Counted from the first letter of the stretch, positions 24,058 through 32,989 are shown. The stretch: DNA of 43,178 nucleotides from Klebsiella pneumoniae (GCA_945869725.1 CAMBPO010000021.1:1-43178); one strand, 5' to 3'. Made by a program: numbers and translations. The notes: generated by a model from the sequence alone, not told the origin.

Positions 24058-24740
24058 ACACACCCAATCTTGCCGGCATCGGCATGACATCTCAACGCAC
24101 ACGGGAGCGCATGATTGCGTCTTTGCTGGATAGGGGGATCAAAAATTGGGCGGTACTGGATGTGATGAGAACTATACCCAGGCATGTGTTTCTGGATGAG
24201 GCGCTGGCGACACGTGCATATGAAGATACCGCGCTGCCCATCGGATTTAATCAGACCATCTCGCAGCCTTATGTAGTGGCGCGGATGACGGAGGCCGCGT
24301 TAGGGCAGCGTCTTCCGGAGCACGGTAAAGTGCCGAGGGTGCTAGAGATAGGCACTGGCTGTGGTTATCAAACGGCGGTCATTGCCCAGTTTGCCGAGCG
24401 GGTGTGGACAGTCGAGCGAATTCATCCGTTGCTGGAGCGCGCCCGCAAACATCTGTCGCTGGTGGGGGTGCGCAACGTGCGCTTCAAGCATGATGATGGC
24501 AGCCTGGGATGGGCCGATAATGCCCCCTTCGATATCATTATCGCTGCCGCTGCTCCTCAACAGGTACCATCCGAACTGATGAATCAGCTTGCAGACGGTG
24601 GCCGGCTGGTACTTCCGGTGGGCACTGAGCGGGGTGGTCAAGAATTGTTGTTGATTGAGAGAAACGGTAACGAATTCTCCAGCCGGGTGCTGGAGTCTGT
24701 TAATTTTGTCCCTCTTTACATAGGCCAGGTACAGTATTGA
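24054..24740 (+). CDS. pcm: Protein-L-isoaspartate O-methyltransferase
   Basis: Pcm methylates abnormal L-isoaspartyl residues with S-adenosylmethionine so that aged proteins can be repaired. The 228-residue reading frame contains LPIGFNQTISQPYVVARMTEAAL near residue 60, the SAM motif VLEIGTGCGYQTAVIAQ near 95, and the C-terminal FVPLYIGQ. The start is given as GTG 24054 (GTGA overlap with truD), but ATG 24084 gives MTSQRTRERMI, matching Pseudomonas Pcm, and may be the real start; neither has a strong ribosome site. In E. coli the order is surE-pcm-nlpD-rpoS. Here surE is missing and a DUF368 gene follows. Confidence 0.94.
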   Translation: MNTPNLAGIGMTSQRTRERMIASLLDRGIKNWAVLDVMRTIPRHVFLDEALATRAYEDTALPIGFNQTISQPYVVARMTEAALGQRLPEHGKVPRVLEIGTGCGYQTAVIAQFAERVWTVERIHPLLERARKHLSLVGVRNVRFKHDDGSLGWADNAPFDIIIAAAAPQQVPSELMNQLADGGRLVLPVGTERGGQELLLIERNGNEFSSRVLESVNFVPLYIGQVQY

Positions 24741-25645
24741 TGACGCTTGGCGACAGAGTTGTATTGTTCTTAAAGGGCATGGCCATTGGTATAGCTGATT
24801 CAGTCCCCGGTGTTTCGGGTGGCACTATTGCAGTGATCAGTGGCATCTACGAGCGACTGTTGGGTGCGCTTCGAAGCTGCAATCCGATGGCGCTGAAGGT
24901 CTTGTATCAGCAAGGGCTCAAAGCGTTCTGGCGAGGTATTGATGGCAGCTTTTTGGTAACGCTGTTGTTGGGCATTCTGACCAGTCTGATGATGATGGCT
25001 AACACCGTGCTGTATCTGCTGGACAATCACTTTATGCTGGTCATGGCATTTTTTATGGGGCTGGTATTGGCGTCGTGTTTGCTGTTGTACCGCGAGATGG
25101 GCTCCTTTAGCATAACAAAGGCCATATTGTTTGTTATTGGGTTTGTTTTGACCGTTCTGACTGCAGTGATAAACCCGGCAGCCGGCAGCACCTCATTGCT
25201 GTATTTGTTTTTCTGCGGTGCGATTGCGATCTGCGCGATGATTCTGCCGGGTATTTCCGGCGCATTCATTTTGATACTGTTGGGTGTTTATCAATACGTG
25301 CTCGATGCCCTACGCAGTTTCCAGCTTGATATCGTTCTGGTGTTTGCCCTGGGCTGTTTGATAGGGCTGTTGTCCTTTGCACATGTGTTGACGTGGATGT
25401 TCTTTTATTATCGACAGACGACCTATGCGTTTTTGGTAGGCATGCTGGCTGCGTCAATTGTGGTGTTGTGGCCCTGGCGATTATCGACAGAGCCCGGAGG
25501 TGGGTTAGGCATGATGCCTTGGGTCTATACGCAAGTTACTGGCAACCCGGCCCAGCTACCTGCGATTGTGTTGTGTGCAGCGGTTGGTTTTGTTGTGATT
25601 ATGGCGTTTTCTGCGACCGTGTCACGGTTGTCCCGGGATAAATGA
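24740..25645 (+). CDS. DUF368 membrane protein, PopT-type undecaprenyl phosphate translocase
   Basis: This 301-residue polytopic inner-membrane protein belongs to the DUF368 family. Members of that family (PopT in Vibrio cholerae and Staphylococcus aureus) were shown to return undecaprenyl phosphate from the outer to the inner face of the membrane for reuse in cell-wall synthesis. The sequence shows about eight hydrophobic segments and the paired family motifs SVPGVSGGTIAVISGIYERL near residue 20 and LPGISGAFILILLGVYQYVL near 170, consistent with an internal duplication. The ATG overlaps the pcm stop by one base (TGATG); a TTG at 24737 is also in frame. The nearby uppS tail and lipid-carrier users fit the role, but specificity is inferred from the family. 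Confidence 0.88.
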   Translation: MTLGDRVVLFLKGMAIGIADSVPGVSGGTIAVISGIYERLLGALRSCNPMALKVLYQQGLKAFWRGIDGSFLVTLLLGILTSLMMMANTVLYLLDNHFMLVMAFFMGLVLASCLLLYREMGSFSITKAILFVIGFVLTVLTAVINPAAGSTSLLYLFFCGAIAICAMILPGISGAFILILLGVYQYVLDALRSFQLDIVLVFALGCLIGLLSFAHVLTWMFFYYRQTTYAFLVGMLAASIVVLWPWRLSTEPGGGLGMMPWVYTQVTGNPAQLPAIVLCAAVGFVVIMAFSATVSRLSRDK

Positions 25646-25710
25646 GTGACTTGGATTGCCTGTGCGGTCTGATGTACTGATTGCCAGAAGTTTTACTGAT
25701 GAGGCGTGTA

Positions 25711-26829
25711 ATGAAGAAATTTGGCGAAATTGGTTTATCATTTCCCCGTGTTTTGATGGTCCCGGTGTTCATGTTGCTGGCTGCATGTGCTAGCGATTAT
25801 CAGGCTCCGGTGGATGATCGCAGCAGTCGCCTTGAGCGTGAAGCTCCAATGATAATCGTAGATGGGCGGGCGGTACCTGCGTCAGCAAGGGCGCCGGTTA
25901 CAACTACCAGCAGTTCATCTGAGTCTGCAGCCGCAGTTGGGGCAGCCTCTACTGTTGTGGGGACGGTGAGCGTCGGGTCAGGGATCAGCAGGTCGTCAGT
26001 CACCCGGGTACCAGCGGCACCATCGGCAGCTGAACAGTCGCCTGTCAATCAGGCACCTCTTAATCAGAGACCAGCGATCAGCCAGACTGCCCCCGCGCTA
26101 CCCGCTCAAGGTGCAGGTAATCTTTCTGTGCTATCAGCAGCCCCTTCAGCCTCCGCAGGCTCTGCGCAGTCGGGTGCAACCCATGTGGTAGCGCAAGGAG
26201 ACACGCTGTATTCCATCGCATTTGCTCATAACATGGATGTTCGAAGCCTAGCGCTGGCTAACAATCTGGCGACTCCATACACAATTTATCCGGGGCAACG
26301 GTTGAGCGTCAGTGCATCCGGTGTGTCTGCCTCTGCGATTGACGCCGTGCCGCAGATCCCTGCTGCACCGGCAGGAGAGGCGGCGCCAGACACCGGTCGT
26401 CGTCCGCAGGCCGCAATCGACGAGCGGCGCACCGGAAGTGTGAATACCCGGGAAGTCGACGGCGTCACCTGGCAATGGCCTGCTGAAGGACGACTACTGA
26501 GCACTTTCTCTGAGGCCAGTGCCGCCCGGGGGATCGATATCGCCGGAGACAGAGGTCAGGCGGTGTATGCCGCTGCAGACGGTGATGTTGTGTATGCTGG
26601 CAGTGGCATCCAGGGCGCAGGTAACCTTGTTATCGTCCGTCACAATGATCGACACCTCAGTGCTTATATGCACAACAGTGCCATGTTGGTGGGAGAGGGC
26701 GATCGGGTCAGCGCTGGCGACAAGATTGCAGAGATTGGGTCGGGTCCCACCGGTCGCGATATGCTCCACTTTGAAGTACGTGTTGATGGCAAACCTGTAG
26801 ATCCGGTGCGCTATCTGCCGATGCGCTAA
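25711..26829 (+). CDS. nlpD: NlpD-type lipoprotein, LysM plus degenerate LytM amidase activator
   Basis: NlpD is an outer-membrane lipoprotein that activates the amidase AmiC during daughter-cell separation. The 372-residue protein has a lipobox MLLAAC with the lipidated Cys26, and Ala at +2 fits the outer membrane. A long Ala/Ser/Pro-rich linker follows, then one LysM domain (about residues 160-205, HVVAQGDTLYSIAFAHN). The M23 domain covers about residues 260-370. Its first zinc site is changed (ARGIDIAG, no His), while LHFEVR is kept, so it should be catalytically inactive. ATG 25711 is chosen because GAGG lies six bases upstream and it gives a proper signal; TTG 25681 and ATG 25699 are also in frame. 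It precedes rpoS as usual. Confidence 0.94.
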   Translation: MKKFGEIGLSFPRVLMVPVFMLLAACASDYQAPVDDRSSRLEREAPMIIVDGRAVPASARAPVTTTSSSSESAAAVGAASTVVGTVSVGSGISRSSVTRVPAAPSAAEQSPVNQAPLNQRPAISQTAPALPAQGAGNLSVLSAAPSASAGSAQSGATHVVAQGDTLYSIAFAHNMDVRSLALANNLATPYTIYPGQRLSVSASGVSASAIDAVPQIPAAPAGEAAPDTGRRPQAAIDERRTGSVNTREVDGVTWQWPAEGRLLSTFSEASAARGIDIAGDRGQAVYAAADGDVVYAGSGIQGAGNLVIVRHNDRHLSAYMHNSAMLVGEGDRVSAGDKIAEIGSGPTGRDMLHFEVRVDGKPVDPVRYLPMR

Positions 26830-26874
26830 CGTCTGGCTGTTGTTGGATCTTTGTGAACAGTCTTGTGCTGCTTT

Positions 26875-26890
26875 TGTGACCCACTTCACA
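26875..26890 (+). promoter_or_regulatory. CRP/Vfr-type cAMP receptor protein binding site upstream of rpoS
   Basis: The 16 bases TGTGACCCACTTCACA match the CRP core TGTGA-N6-TCACA perfectly, with T-rich flanks on both sides. The site lies in the 183-base nlpD-rpoS gap, 123 bases before the rpoS start codon. A TATAAA (26903-26908) in an A/T tract lies 13 bases downstream and could be part of the promoter, but the spacing is not a standard class I or II layout, so activation and repression cannot be told apart. Confidence 0.7.
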
Positions 26891-27012
26891 CTTTTCGATT
26901 TTTATAAAAAAAACCTGCTTTTGGGACGCTGATTACCGTAATAGTCTTGTGATATTGTCAGATTGTTTCTTTTATGAAATGCTCTTTTCACTGTCAAGGA
27001 TGGATAGTCAAT

Positions 27013-28035
27013 ATGGATATTGAATTAAATGACGATTTGCCAGATGGCGATCTGGATCAGGATTTAACCAAACAGGATTCGCAGTCGGAGTCGAACGGTT
27101 TTGTAGATAACACCGATAGCATCACCTTTGCCGCCGTTGTCTACAATAAAGAGCGTTTTGCATGCGATGCAGAACATGCTTATGTCAGAGAAGTTTCCCC
27201 CATTCCTTTGCTCAGTTACGAAGACGAGTTGCGACTGTCTCGTGCCTGTCGTGAGGGCGATGCTCTTAGCCGTCAAACCATGATCAAACACAATCTGCGC
27301 CTGGTGCTCAGTCTTGCCAGACGTTATCGCAATCGAGGGCTGGCGCTGCTGGATATGGTGTCAGAGGGTAATCTTGGACTGATGCGAGCTGTTGAGAAAT
27401 TTGATCCCGAGTTGGGGTTTCGCTTTTCGACCTACGCTACCTGGTGGATAAAACAGGCAATCGACCGTTCAATCATGAATCATGCCCGCGATGTTCGCCT
27501 GCCCGTGCACGTTATCAAAGAGGTCAGTCTGATTCTGCGCAAGGAAATGCTGTTGACTCATCAGATTGGACGTAAACCCAGTCGATCCGAGTTGGCCGGT
27601 CATTGTCAGATGCGTCTTCATGAGCTGGCATTTATTCTCGATTGTCACGAATCCAGCCATGAAAATGATCAAGTGATCCCCGACACTGAGGAGCTTCACT
27701 CCGATTGCACGGGCTGTGAACTGCAAAATAGCGATCCGGTACGGCCTCTGCAGTTAAAGGGTTTACAGAGTACAGCACTGCGATGGTTAGATGAGTTGAG
27801 CGAGCGGCAACGAGCAGTTCTGGTGAGAAGATATGGTCTTAACGGACATGAGCAGATGACACTAGAGCAGGTAGGTGAGGATATAGGCCTGACCAGAGAG
27901 CGTGTCAGGCAGATTCAGATAGAGGCTATGCGACGGCTTGGAAGAATCGCCAGCCGTGAGGGATACGACGTCGACGCATTTTTCGGTGAGGATATAATTT
28001 CCGACTACGCTTATCTGAATGCCTGTCAGGCCTGA
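27013..28035 (+). CDS. rpoS: RNA polymerase sigma factor RpoS (divergent)
   Basis: A group 2 sigma factor, called RpoS from its place after nlpD and before fdxA-mutS. The 340-residue product has region 2 (NLRLVLSLARRYRNRGLALLD through FRFSTYATWWIKQAIDRS), the Lys after region 2.4 (Lys169, like E. coli Lys173) and a clear region 4 helix-turn-helix (TLEQVGEDIGLTRERVRQIQ). Region 3.2 differs strongly from normal RpoS: the usual SVD-x-x-LG-x-D finger is absent and replaced by a Cys/His/acid-rich stretch. The C-terminus is extended (FFGEDIISDYAYLNACQA). I start at ATG 27013, twelve bases after AAGGA; ATG 26974 is in frame but has no ribosome site. An alternative is a paralogous sigma factor that took over the locus. 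Confidence 0.85.
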   Translation: MDIELNDDLPDGDLDQDLTKQDSQSESNGFVDNTDSITFAAVVYNKERFACDAEHAYVREVSPIPLLSYEDELRLSRACREGDALSRQTMIKHNLRLVLSLARRYRNRGLALLDMVSEGNLGLMRAVEKFDPELGFRFSTYATWWIKQAIDRSIMNHARDVRLPVHVIKEVSLILRKEMLLTHQIGRKPSRSELAGHCQMRLHELAFILDCHESSHENDQVIPDTEELHSDCTGCELQNSDPVRPLQLKGLQSTALRWLDELSERQRAVLVRRYGLNGHEQMTLEQVGEDIGLTRERVRQIQIEAMRRLGRIASREGYDVDAFFGEDIISDYAYLNACQA

Positions 28036-28089
28036 TATATAAGGGTACGCCGCACTGAAAGATCGGTTTTAGCAGCAAATTGATTGTCG

Positions 28090-28126
28090 GCTGTCGACGT
28101 GATTGGGAATGCCCAACCGTCACAGC
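28090..28126. terminator. Hairpin between convergent rpoS and fdxA
   Basis: GCTGT-C-GACG-TGA-TTGGG pairs with CCCAA-C-CGTC-ACAGC around the loop AATG, giving about 14 base pairs with small bulges. It lies between the stops of two converging genes, where a bidirectional terminator is expected. There is no strong T-run on either side, so intrinsic termination is not certain. Confidence 0.5.
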
Positions 28127-28129
28127 AGA

Positions 28130-28453
28130 CTACTTGATCAGTAATTTGACCTTCTGAGCCACGCCGCTCCACTTTTCTGCCTCAGCCATAGGGGGCTTCA
28201 TCTGGGTAATATTCGGCCACTTCTGTGCTAATTCTGCATTTAATTCAAGGAATTGCTTCTGGTCATCCGGCAATTCGTCCTCAGCATAAATTGCGTCAAC
28301 CGGACACTCAGGTTCACACAGCGCACAGTCAATACATTCATCCGGGTGAATCACCAGAAAATTGGGGCCTTCGTAAAAGCAGTCTACCGGACAGACTTCC
28401 ACGCAGTCTGTGTGTTTACAGTTGATACAATTTTCACCGACTACAAATGTCAT
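28130..28453 (-). CDS. fdxA: 7Fe ferredoxin FdxA
   Basis: This small electron carrier holds one [3Fe-4S] and one [4Fe-4S] cluster. The 107-residue protein is nearly collinear with Azotobacter ferredoxin I. The N-terminal cluster motif is [14 protein letters not shown], where the second position of the usual CxxCxxC pattern is altered as in 7Fe types. It is followed by [12 protein letters not shown] and the C-terminal extension with [12 protein letters not shown]. The start codon is ATG (28451-28453 on the + strand as CAT), preceded by GGAAAG. The gene runs in the same direction as mutS, 89 bases downstream of it, but has its own promoter. The position next to rpoS matches Pseudomonas. Confidence 0.96.
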   Translation of the reverse strand: MTFVVGENCINCKHTDCVEVCPVDCFYEGPNFLVIHPDECIDCALCEPECPVDAIYAEDELPDDQKQFLELNAELAQKWPNITQMKPPMAEAEKWSGVAQKVKLLIK

Positions 28454-28485
28454 ATTGCTTTCCAGTCTGAATCAAACGATGCGGC

Positions 28486-28514
28486 ATTATAGTGTACCTT
28501 CCCGCTGCCGACAA
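28486..28514 (-). promoter_or_regulatory. Sigma-70 promoter for fdxA
   Basis: On the minus strand TTGTCG (28509-28514) and a perfect TATAAT (28486-28491) are separated by 17 bases. The discriminator after the -10 is GC-rich (GCCGC). The expected start is near 28479, about 26 bases before the fdxA ATG. This is one of the best promoter matches in the window. Confidence 0.6.
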
Positions 28515-28542
28515 ACCCGCTGACAATATCCGCAGTGATTCA

Positions 28543-31179
28543 TCAAAGTGATTTTTTGAGTTCATACAGAAGCTGTTGTGCCTGCCTAGGTGTCAGGCCG
28601 TCTGGATCCAGTTGTCGAAGTTGTTCGAGTACCGGGTGAGGTGTTGTAGCAAACAGATCGCTTTGAGCGGGTGAACTCCAAGTGTTGTGAGTACGCAACT
28701 CTTGTTTATTGCCCTGGCCGGACAGCAAAGGCTTAGGCCCTGACACTGCCAGGTCCTCCAGTTCCCTCAGCTTTTTGCGTGCCTGTTCGATAACAGCCGT
28801 GGGTATGCCCGCCAGTTGTGCGACCTGCAACCCATAACTCTGGTTGGCTGGTCCGTCTTTGACGGTGTGCATGAACACAATACCTTGCTGGTGCTCAGCC
28901 GCATCCAGATGCACATTGCCAACGTTGTTATGTATCTCGGGCAATACGGTCAATTCAAAATAGTGAGTCGCGAACAGGGTCATAGCGCGGATCTGCTCTG
29001 TGATGTACAGCGCGCTCGCCCATGCCAGCGAAAGGCCATCAAAGGTGCTGGTGCCGCGACCAACCTCATCCATCAATACCAGGCTTTTATGTGTGGCGTT
29101 ATGCAGAATGTTGGCTGTTTCTGTCATCTCCACCATAAATGTGGAACGGCCACCGGCCAGGTCATCTGATGACCCTATGCGGGTAAAAATGCGATCCACT
29201 GGGCCGATGACAGCAGCAGTTGCCGGCACGTGGCTGCCACAGAATGCCAGCAGCACTATCAGCGCGGTCTGGCGCATGTAAGTGGATTTACCACCCATGT
29301 TGGGTCCGGTAATGATCAGCATGTGTTTTTCACTGCCGAGTCGGGTGTCATTGGGTACAAACTGTTTTTCCAGTACCTGTTCTACAACCGGATGGCGTCC
29401 CTGTTCGATATAGATTCCGATCTGTTCACTCAAGACCGGTTGCGCCCAGCCCAGGGTGATTGCCCGTTCGGCGAAATTACACAGCACATCAAGTTCCGAC
29501 AATGCTGCGGCGCTGTCCTGTAGTGCTGACAGTTGCCCCGCAGTGACTTCGAGTAGATCGTCGTAGAGCAATTTCTCGCGGGCCAGCGCTTTGCTGTTGG
29601 CGCTTAGCACCCGGTCTTCAAATACTTTAAGTTCGGGGGTAATAAACCGCTCTGCATTCTTCAAGGTTTGCCGTCGTTGATAGTCCACAGGCATGTGGTC
29701 AGCCTGCGCTTTGCTCACCTCAATGAAGTAACCATGTACACGGTTGTAGCCCACTTTCAGCGTACTCAGCCCGGTGCGTTGTTTCTCCCTCACTTCCATA
29801 TCAATCAAAAATTGCCCGGCGTTGCTGCTAAGCGCGCGCAGTTCATCGAGTTCAGCATCATAATGCTCGGCAATCACTCCACCCTCGCGGATTACGACCG
29901 GTGGATTCTCGATGAGAGCAGCCTGGAGTTGGGCGCACAGGGCAGGATAGTCGCCGACTGCTGTCTGAAGTTCGGCCAGGCGTGTCGTTTCCATTACGCT
30001 CTGCAGGTGACCCAACGCAGCCTGCAGCGCTGGAAACACCGTAAGCGCATCCCGCAATCGCGCCATGTCCCGCGGGCGTGCTGAGCGCAGCGCTACCCGT
30101 GCCAGTATGCGCTCTACATCCCCCACCTGTTTAAGCAGCGGCTGCAAGGCTTCGAAAGCATATTGGTTCTGCAGCGTGCTGATGACTTGCTGGCGTTGTA
30201 ACAGTATTTTGCGCTGACGCAAGGGTCGGTTCAGCCAACGATTTAACAGGCGGCTGCCCATCGCAGTGCTGGTGGAGTCGATGACTGACATCAATGTGTT
30301 GCTGCTGCCACCGCTCAGGTTCCGGTCCAACTCCAGGTTGCGCCGGCTGGCGCCGTCCAGAATCAATGCATCGGCGGCTATCTCCGCACTCATTCTTTGT
30401 ATGTGAGGCAGGGCCGAGCGCTGAGTATCTTTGGCATAGGTCAGCAGACACCCGGCAGCCTGAATCGCCAGAGGCATGTCTTCACAGCCAAAACCGCGTA
30501 AATCGCGTGTTTGGAAATGGCTGACTAATTGCCGGTAACAGGTATCGCTGTCGAATTCCCAAACCGGGCGTCGACGCAGGCCTGGCCTGCCGGCGAGTTC
30601 AGTCGGCAGCGGCAGATGTTCGTTTACCAGGAGTTCTGCAGGCCTGATACGTTCTATCTCTGCAAGCACATTACCTAGACCGCTGACTTCACTGACGTAG
30701 AAACGACCACCGCTTATATCCATCCAGGCAAGTCCGCACAACACTACTGCGGTGCCGGGTTTTTCGGTCATGCTCAACGACATAAGCACGCAGTCGCTGC
30801 GTGCGTCCAGTAAGGCTTCATCACTGATGGTGCCAGGGGTAATGATGCGCACAATCTGGCGTTCTACCGGGCCTTTGCTGGTAGCCGGGTCCCCGATCTG
30901 TTCACAGATGGCGATGGATTTGCCCAGCTCTACAAGGCGTGCAAGATAGCGCTCAACTGAATGATAGGGCACACCACACATGGGAATGGGTTTGCCATTC
31001 ACGTTGCCTCGTGCAGTCAGGGTAATATCCAGCAGATTGGCAGCCTCGACCGCATCCTGAAAAAACAGTTCGTAGAAGTCACCCATCCGGTAAAACAGCA
31101 GATTGTCCGGCTGCTGCGCTTTGATTCGCAGAAATTGCTGAATCATTGGTGTGTGCTGTGAAAAACCCTTTTCAATCAA
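28543..31179 (-). CDS. mutS: DNA mismatch repair protein MutS
   Basis: MutS recognises mismatches and small loops and recruits MutL. The protein is about 880 residues (E. coli 853). It has the mismatch-reading domain with [11 protein letters not shown] (Phe-x-Glu family wedge), connector, lever and clamp domains, and an ABC-type ATPase with Walker [29 protein letters not shown] and [11 protein letters not shown]-terminal tetramerisation segment ends in LLYELKKSL. The start is uncertain: TTG at 31179 follows AGG by seven bases and gives a natural N-terminus before [11 protein letters not shown] at 31200 adds seven residues, and ATG at 31146 would cut the conserved HTPM. It is divergent from pncC across about 130 bases. 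Confidence 0.96.
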   Translation of the reverse strand: MIEKGFSQHTPMIQQFLRIKAQQPDNLLFYRMGDFYELFFQDAVEAANLLDITLTARGNVNGKPIPMCGVPYHSVERYLARLVELGKSIAICEQIGDPATSKGPVERQIVRIITPGTISDEALLDARSDCVLMSLSMTEKPGTAVVLCGLAWMDISGGRFYVSEVSGLGNVLAEIERIRPAELLVNEHLPLPTELAGRPGLRRRPVWEFDSDTCYRQLVSHFQTRDLRGFGCEDMPLAIQAAGCLLTYAKDTQRSALPHIQRMSAEIAADALILDGASRRNLELDRNLSGGSSNTLMSVIDSTSTAMGSRLLNRWLNRPLRQRKILLQRQQVISTLQNQYAFEALQPLLKQVGDVERILARVALRSARPRDMARLRDALTVFPALQAALGHLQSVMETTRLAELQTAVGDYPALCAQLQAALIENPPVVIREGGVIAEHYDAELDELRALSSNAGQFLIDMEVREKQRTGLSTLKVGYNRVHGYFIEVSKAQADHMPVDYQRRQTLKNAERFITPELKVFEDRVLSANSKALAREKLLYDDLLEVTAGQLSALQDSAAALSELDVLCNFAERAITLGWAQPVLSEQIGIYIEQGRHPVVEQVLEKQFVPNDTRLGSEKHMLIITGPNMGGKSTYMRQTALIVLLAFCGSHVPATAAVIGPVDRIFTRIGSSDDLAGGRSTFMVEMTETANILHNATHKSLVLMDEVGRGTSTFDGLSLAWASALYITEQIRAMTLFATHYFELTVLPEIHNNVGNVHLDAAEHQQGIVFMHTVKDGPANQSYGLQVAQLAGIPTAVIEQARKKLRELEDLAVSGPKPLLSGQGNKQELRTHNTWSSPAQSDLFATTPHPVLEQLRQLDPDGLTPRQAQQLLYELKKSL

Positions 31180-31308
31180 GTTATTGCCTGCTTTTTGCAA
31201 TGTTATGTATTATGAGTTTCAGGGGGTGCTGGAGTTCGCAAGTTCAGCATTCTATGTTATTTGAAGTGTGTGTTTAAACGCCTTGCGTGGCAATGGTAAA
31301 CTTCGACT

Positions 31309-31836
31309 ATGAGCAACTCTACAAGTCAGCAGACATTAAACAGTATGGCCGCAGCTATTGGTGTGATTCTTGGCAGTCAAGGTTTGACGCTGACCACTGC
31401 GGAGTCCTGTACAGGTGGCTGGATTGCACAAACGCTTACCGCAGTGCCAGGCAGTTCTGGTTGGTTTGATGCTGGATTTGTAACTTACTCAAATGCCATC
31501 AAGCACAAGGTTCTCAATGTGCCACTAGAGTTTCTGCAAGGCGCTCAGGCACCCGGTGCTGTCAGTGAGCCCACCGTTCTCGCGATGGCTGATGGAGCGT
31601 TGCGGTTGGCTGCAGCAGATTGGTCGGTCGCAACCAGTGGCATCGCCGGGCCCGGTGGTGCGGTACCCGGAAAGCCCGTGGGCATGGTGTGGATAGCTTG
31701 GGCATCTGCACGAGGTGCCTCCGCTCAGGTTTTCAATTTTTCAGGAAACCGTGACCAGGTCAGGCGTCAGTCTGTCGCAGCAGCGTTGGAAGGACTGCTT
31801 GACCGGCTAGACAATCTCGCTGATCTTTCTCAGTAA
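31309..31836 (+). CDS. pncC: Nicotinamide-nucleotide amidohydrolase PncC (CinA C-terminal family)
   Basis: PncC deamidates nicotinamide mononucleotide to nicotinate mononucleotide, recycling the NMN produced by DNA ligase. The 175-residue protein is the stand-alone CinA_C domain without the N-terminal CinA part. Family motifs are LTTAESCTGGWIAQTLTAVPGSS near residue 25, containing the catalytic Ser-Cys-Thr region, VTYSNAIKHKVL near 62 and TSGIAGPGGAVPGKPVG near 110. It directly precedes recA, as in many proteobacteria. The stop codon abuts the LexA box of recA, so any read-through would feed recA. Confidence 0.94.
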   Translation: MSNSTSQQTLNSMAAAIGVILGSQGLTLTTAESCTGGWIAQTLTAVPGSSGWFDAGFVTYSNAIKHKVLNVPLEFLQGAQAPGAVSEPTVLAMADGALRLAAADWSVATSGIAGPGGAVPGKPVGMVWIAWASARGASAQVFNFSGNRDQVRRQSVAAALEGLLDRLDNLADLSQ

Positions 31837-31856
31837 TACTGGTTGAATATACAGTA
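31837..31856 (+). promoter_or_regulatory. LexA (SOS) box of recA
   Basis: TACTGGTTGAATATACAGTA fits the gammaproteobacterial LexA consensus TACTG-N10-CAGTA, with both half-sites intact (CTG at 31839-31841, CAG at 31852-31854). It begins at the base after the pncC stop codon and overlaps the -35 region of the recA promoter, so LexA would block polymerase until DNA damage. Confidence 0.9.
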
Positions 31857-31871
31857 AGGCTCTGCTTTAAT
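31843..31871 (+). promoter_or_regulatory. Sigma-70 promoter of recA
   Basis: TTGAAT (31843-31848) and TTTAAT (31866-31871) are 17 bases apart. The -35 lies within the LexA box. The expected start is near 31878, giving a leader of about 38 bases before the ATG at 31916. Confidence 0.6.
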
Positions 31872-31915
31872 ACTGGACATGCACCAATTCTTAATCAAAC
31901 TTCAGGATGCTTCAC

Positions 31916-32980
31916 ATGGCAGATACACAGGTTCGTGACCCTAACAAGGAAAAAGCACTCAACGCGGCACTGACACAGATTGAGCGTCAGTTTGGCAAAG
32001 GCTCAATGATGCGTCTGGGTGATAAAGGCAAGGAGGCAATTCCCGCCATTTCGACGGGATCACTGGGGCTGGATATTGCGCTTGGCATTGGAGGCCTGCC
32101 GCGCGGCCGGATAGTTGAGATTTACGGGCCGGAGTCTTCTGGTAAAACAACACTGACCTTGCAGGTGATTGCCGAGTGTCAGCGTGCCGGCGGAACTTGT
32201 GCATTTATCGATGCAGAACACGCACTGGACCCGATTTACGCCGGTGCACTCGGCGTTGATATCGAAAATCTGTTGGTCAGTCAGCCCGATACCGGGGAGC
32301 AGGCACTGGAAATCTGCGACATGATAGTGCGCTCCGGCGCTGTAGATGTGGTGGTTATCGACTCAGTAGCTGCCCTGACGCCCAAGGCGGAAATTGAAGG
32401 TGAAATGGGTGACAGTCACATGGGGCTGCAAGCGCGTCTGATGTCACAAGCCCTGCGCAAAATGACCGGCAACATCAAAAATTCAAACACGCTGGTGATC
32501 TTTATTAACCAGATCCGTATGAAAATCGGCGTGATGTTTGGCTCGCCTGAGACCACAACCGGCGGTAATGCATTGAAGTTCTATGCATCAGTCCGTCTGG
32601 ATATCCGCCGTATTGGTTCAATCAAAGAAGGCGATGAAGTGGTTGGCAACGAAACGAGAGTAAAAGTTGTCAAGAATAAAGTGGCTCCGCCGTTCCGTCA
32701 GACTGAATTCCAGATTTATTACGGTAAGGGTATTTACCGCATGGGTGAGGTCATCGACCTAGGTGTCAAACTGAATCTGATTGACAAGTCAGGAGCATGG
32801 TATGCCTATCGTGGTGACAAGATAGGGCAAGGCAAAAAGAATGTAGCAACGTATCTTGAAGAACATCCGGCGCTAGCCCAGGAAATTGAGGAGCAAATCA
32901 GAAGTCAGTTACTGGGTGGAAATGCGTTACTGAGCGCCGGTTCCGATGATAACGAGCCCATGGAAGCTGAAATGGAGTGA
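31916..32980 (+). CDS. recA: Recombinase RecA
   Basis: RecA forms filaments on single-stranded DNA, carries out strand exchange and stimulates LexA self-cleavage. From ATG 31916 the protein is 354 residues (E. coli 353). It has Walker A GPESSGKT at residues 71-78, Walker [14 protein letters not shown]-binding loop 1 with [21 protein letters not shown] and loop 2 with [26 protein letters not shown] split after the Asn-Gln. The C-terminal tail is acidic ([11 protein letters not shown]), as in E. coli. ATG 31907 is also in frame, but AGGA at 31904-31907 overlaps it and sits eight bases before 31916. The recX gene follows after nine bases. Confidence 0.99.
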   Translation: MADTQVRDPNKEKALNAALTQIERQFGKGSMMRLGDKGKEAIPAISTGSLGLDIALGIGGLPRGRIVEIYGPESSGKTTLTLQVIAECQRAGGTCAFIDAEHALDPIYAGALGVDIENLLVSQPDTGEQALEICDMIVRSGAVDVVVIDSVAALTPKAEIEGEMGDSHMGLQARLMSQALRKMTGNIKNSNTLVIFINQIRMKIGVMFGSPETTTGGNALKFYASVRLDIRRIGSIKEGDEVVGNETRVKVVKNKVAPPFRQTEFQIYYGKGIYRMGEVIDLGVKLNLIDKSGAWYAYRGDKIGQGKKNVATYLEEHPALAQEIEEQIRSQLLGGNALLSAGSDDNEPMEAEME

Positions 32981-32989
32981 TGTGGCCAT

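Noticed and set aside
26903..26913. TATAAA and A-tract after nlpD read as a terminator
   Set aside because: There is no GC-rich stem before it on either strand; it fits better as promoter A/T-rich DNA near the CRP site.
27000..27023. Seven-codon upstream frame (ATG at 27000) overlapping the rpoS start
   Set aside because: Its start codon overlaps the AAGGA that would serve rpoS, so it has no ribosome site of its own; probably chance.
28501..28525. Direct repeat of CCCGCTG near the mutS 3' end and fdxA promoter
   Set aside because: Only two 7-base copies that overlap the -35/spacer region; too short to call a regulatory repeat.
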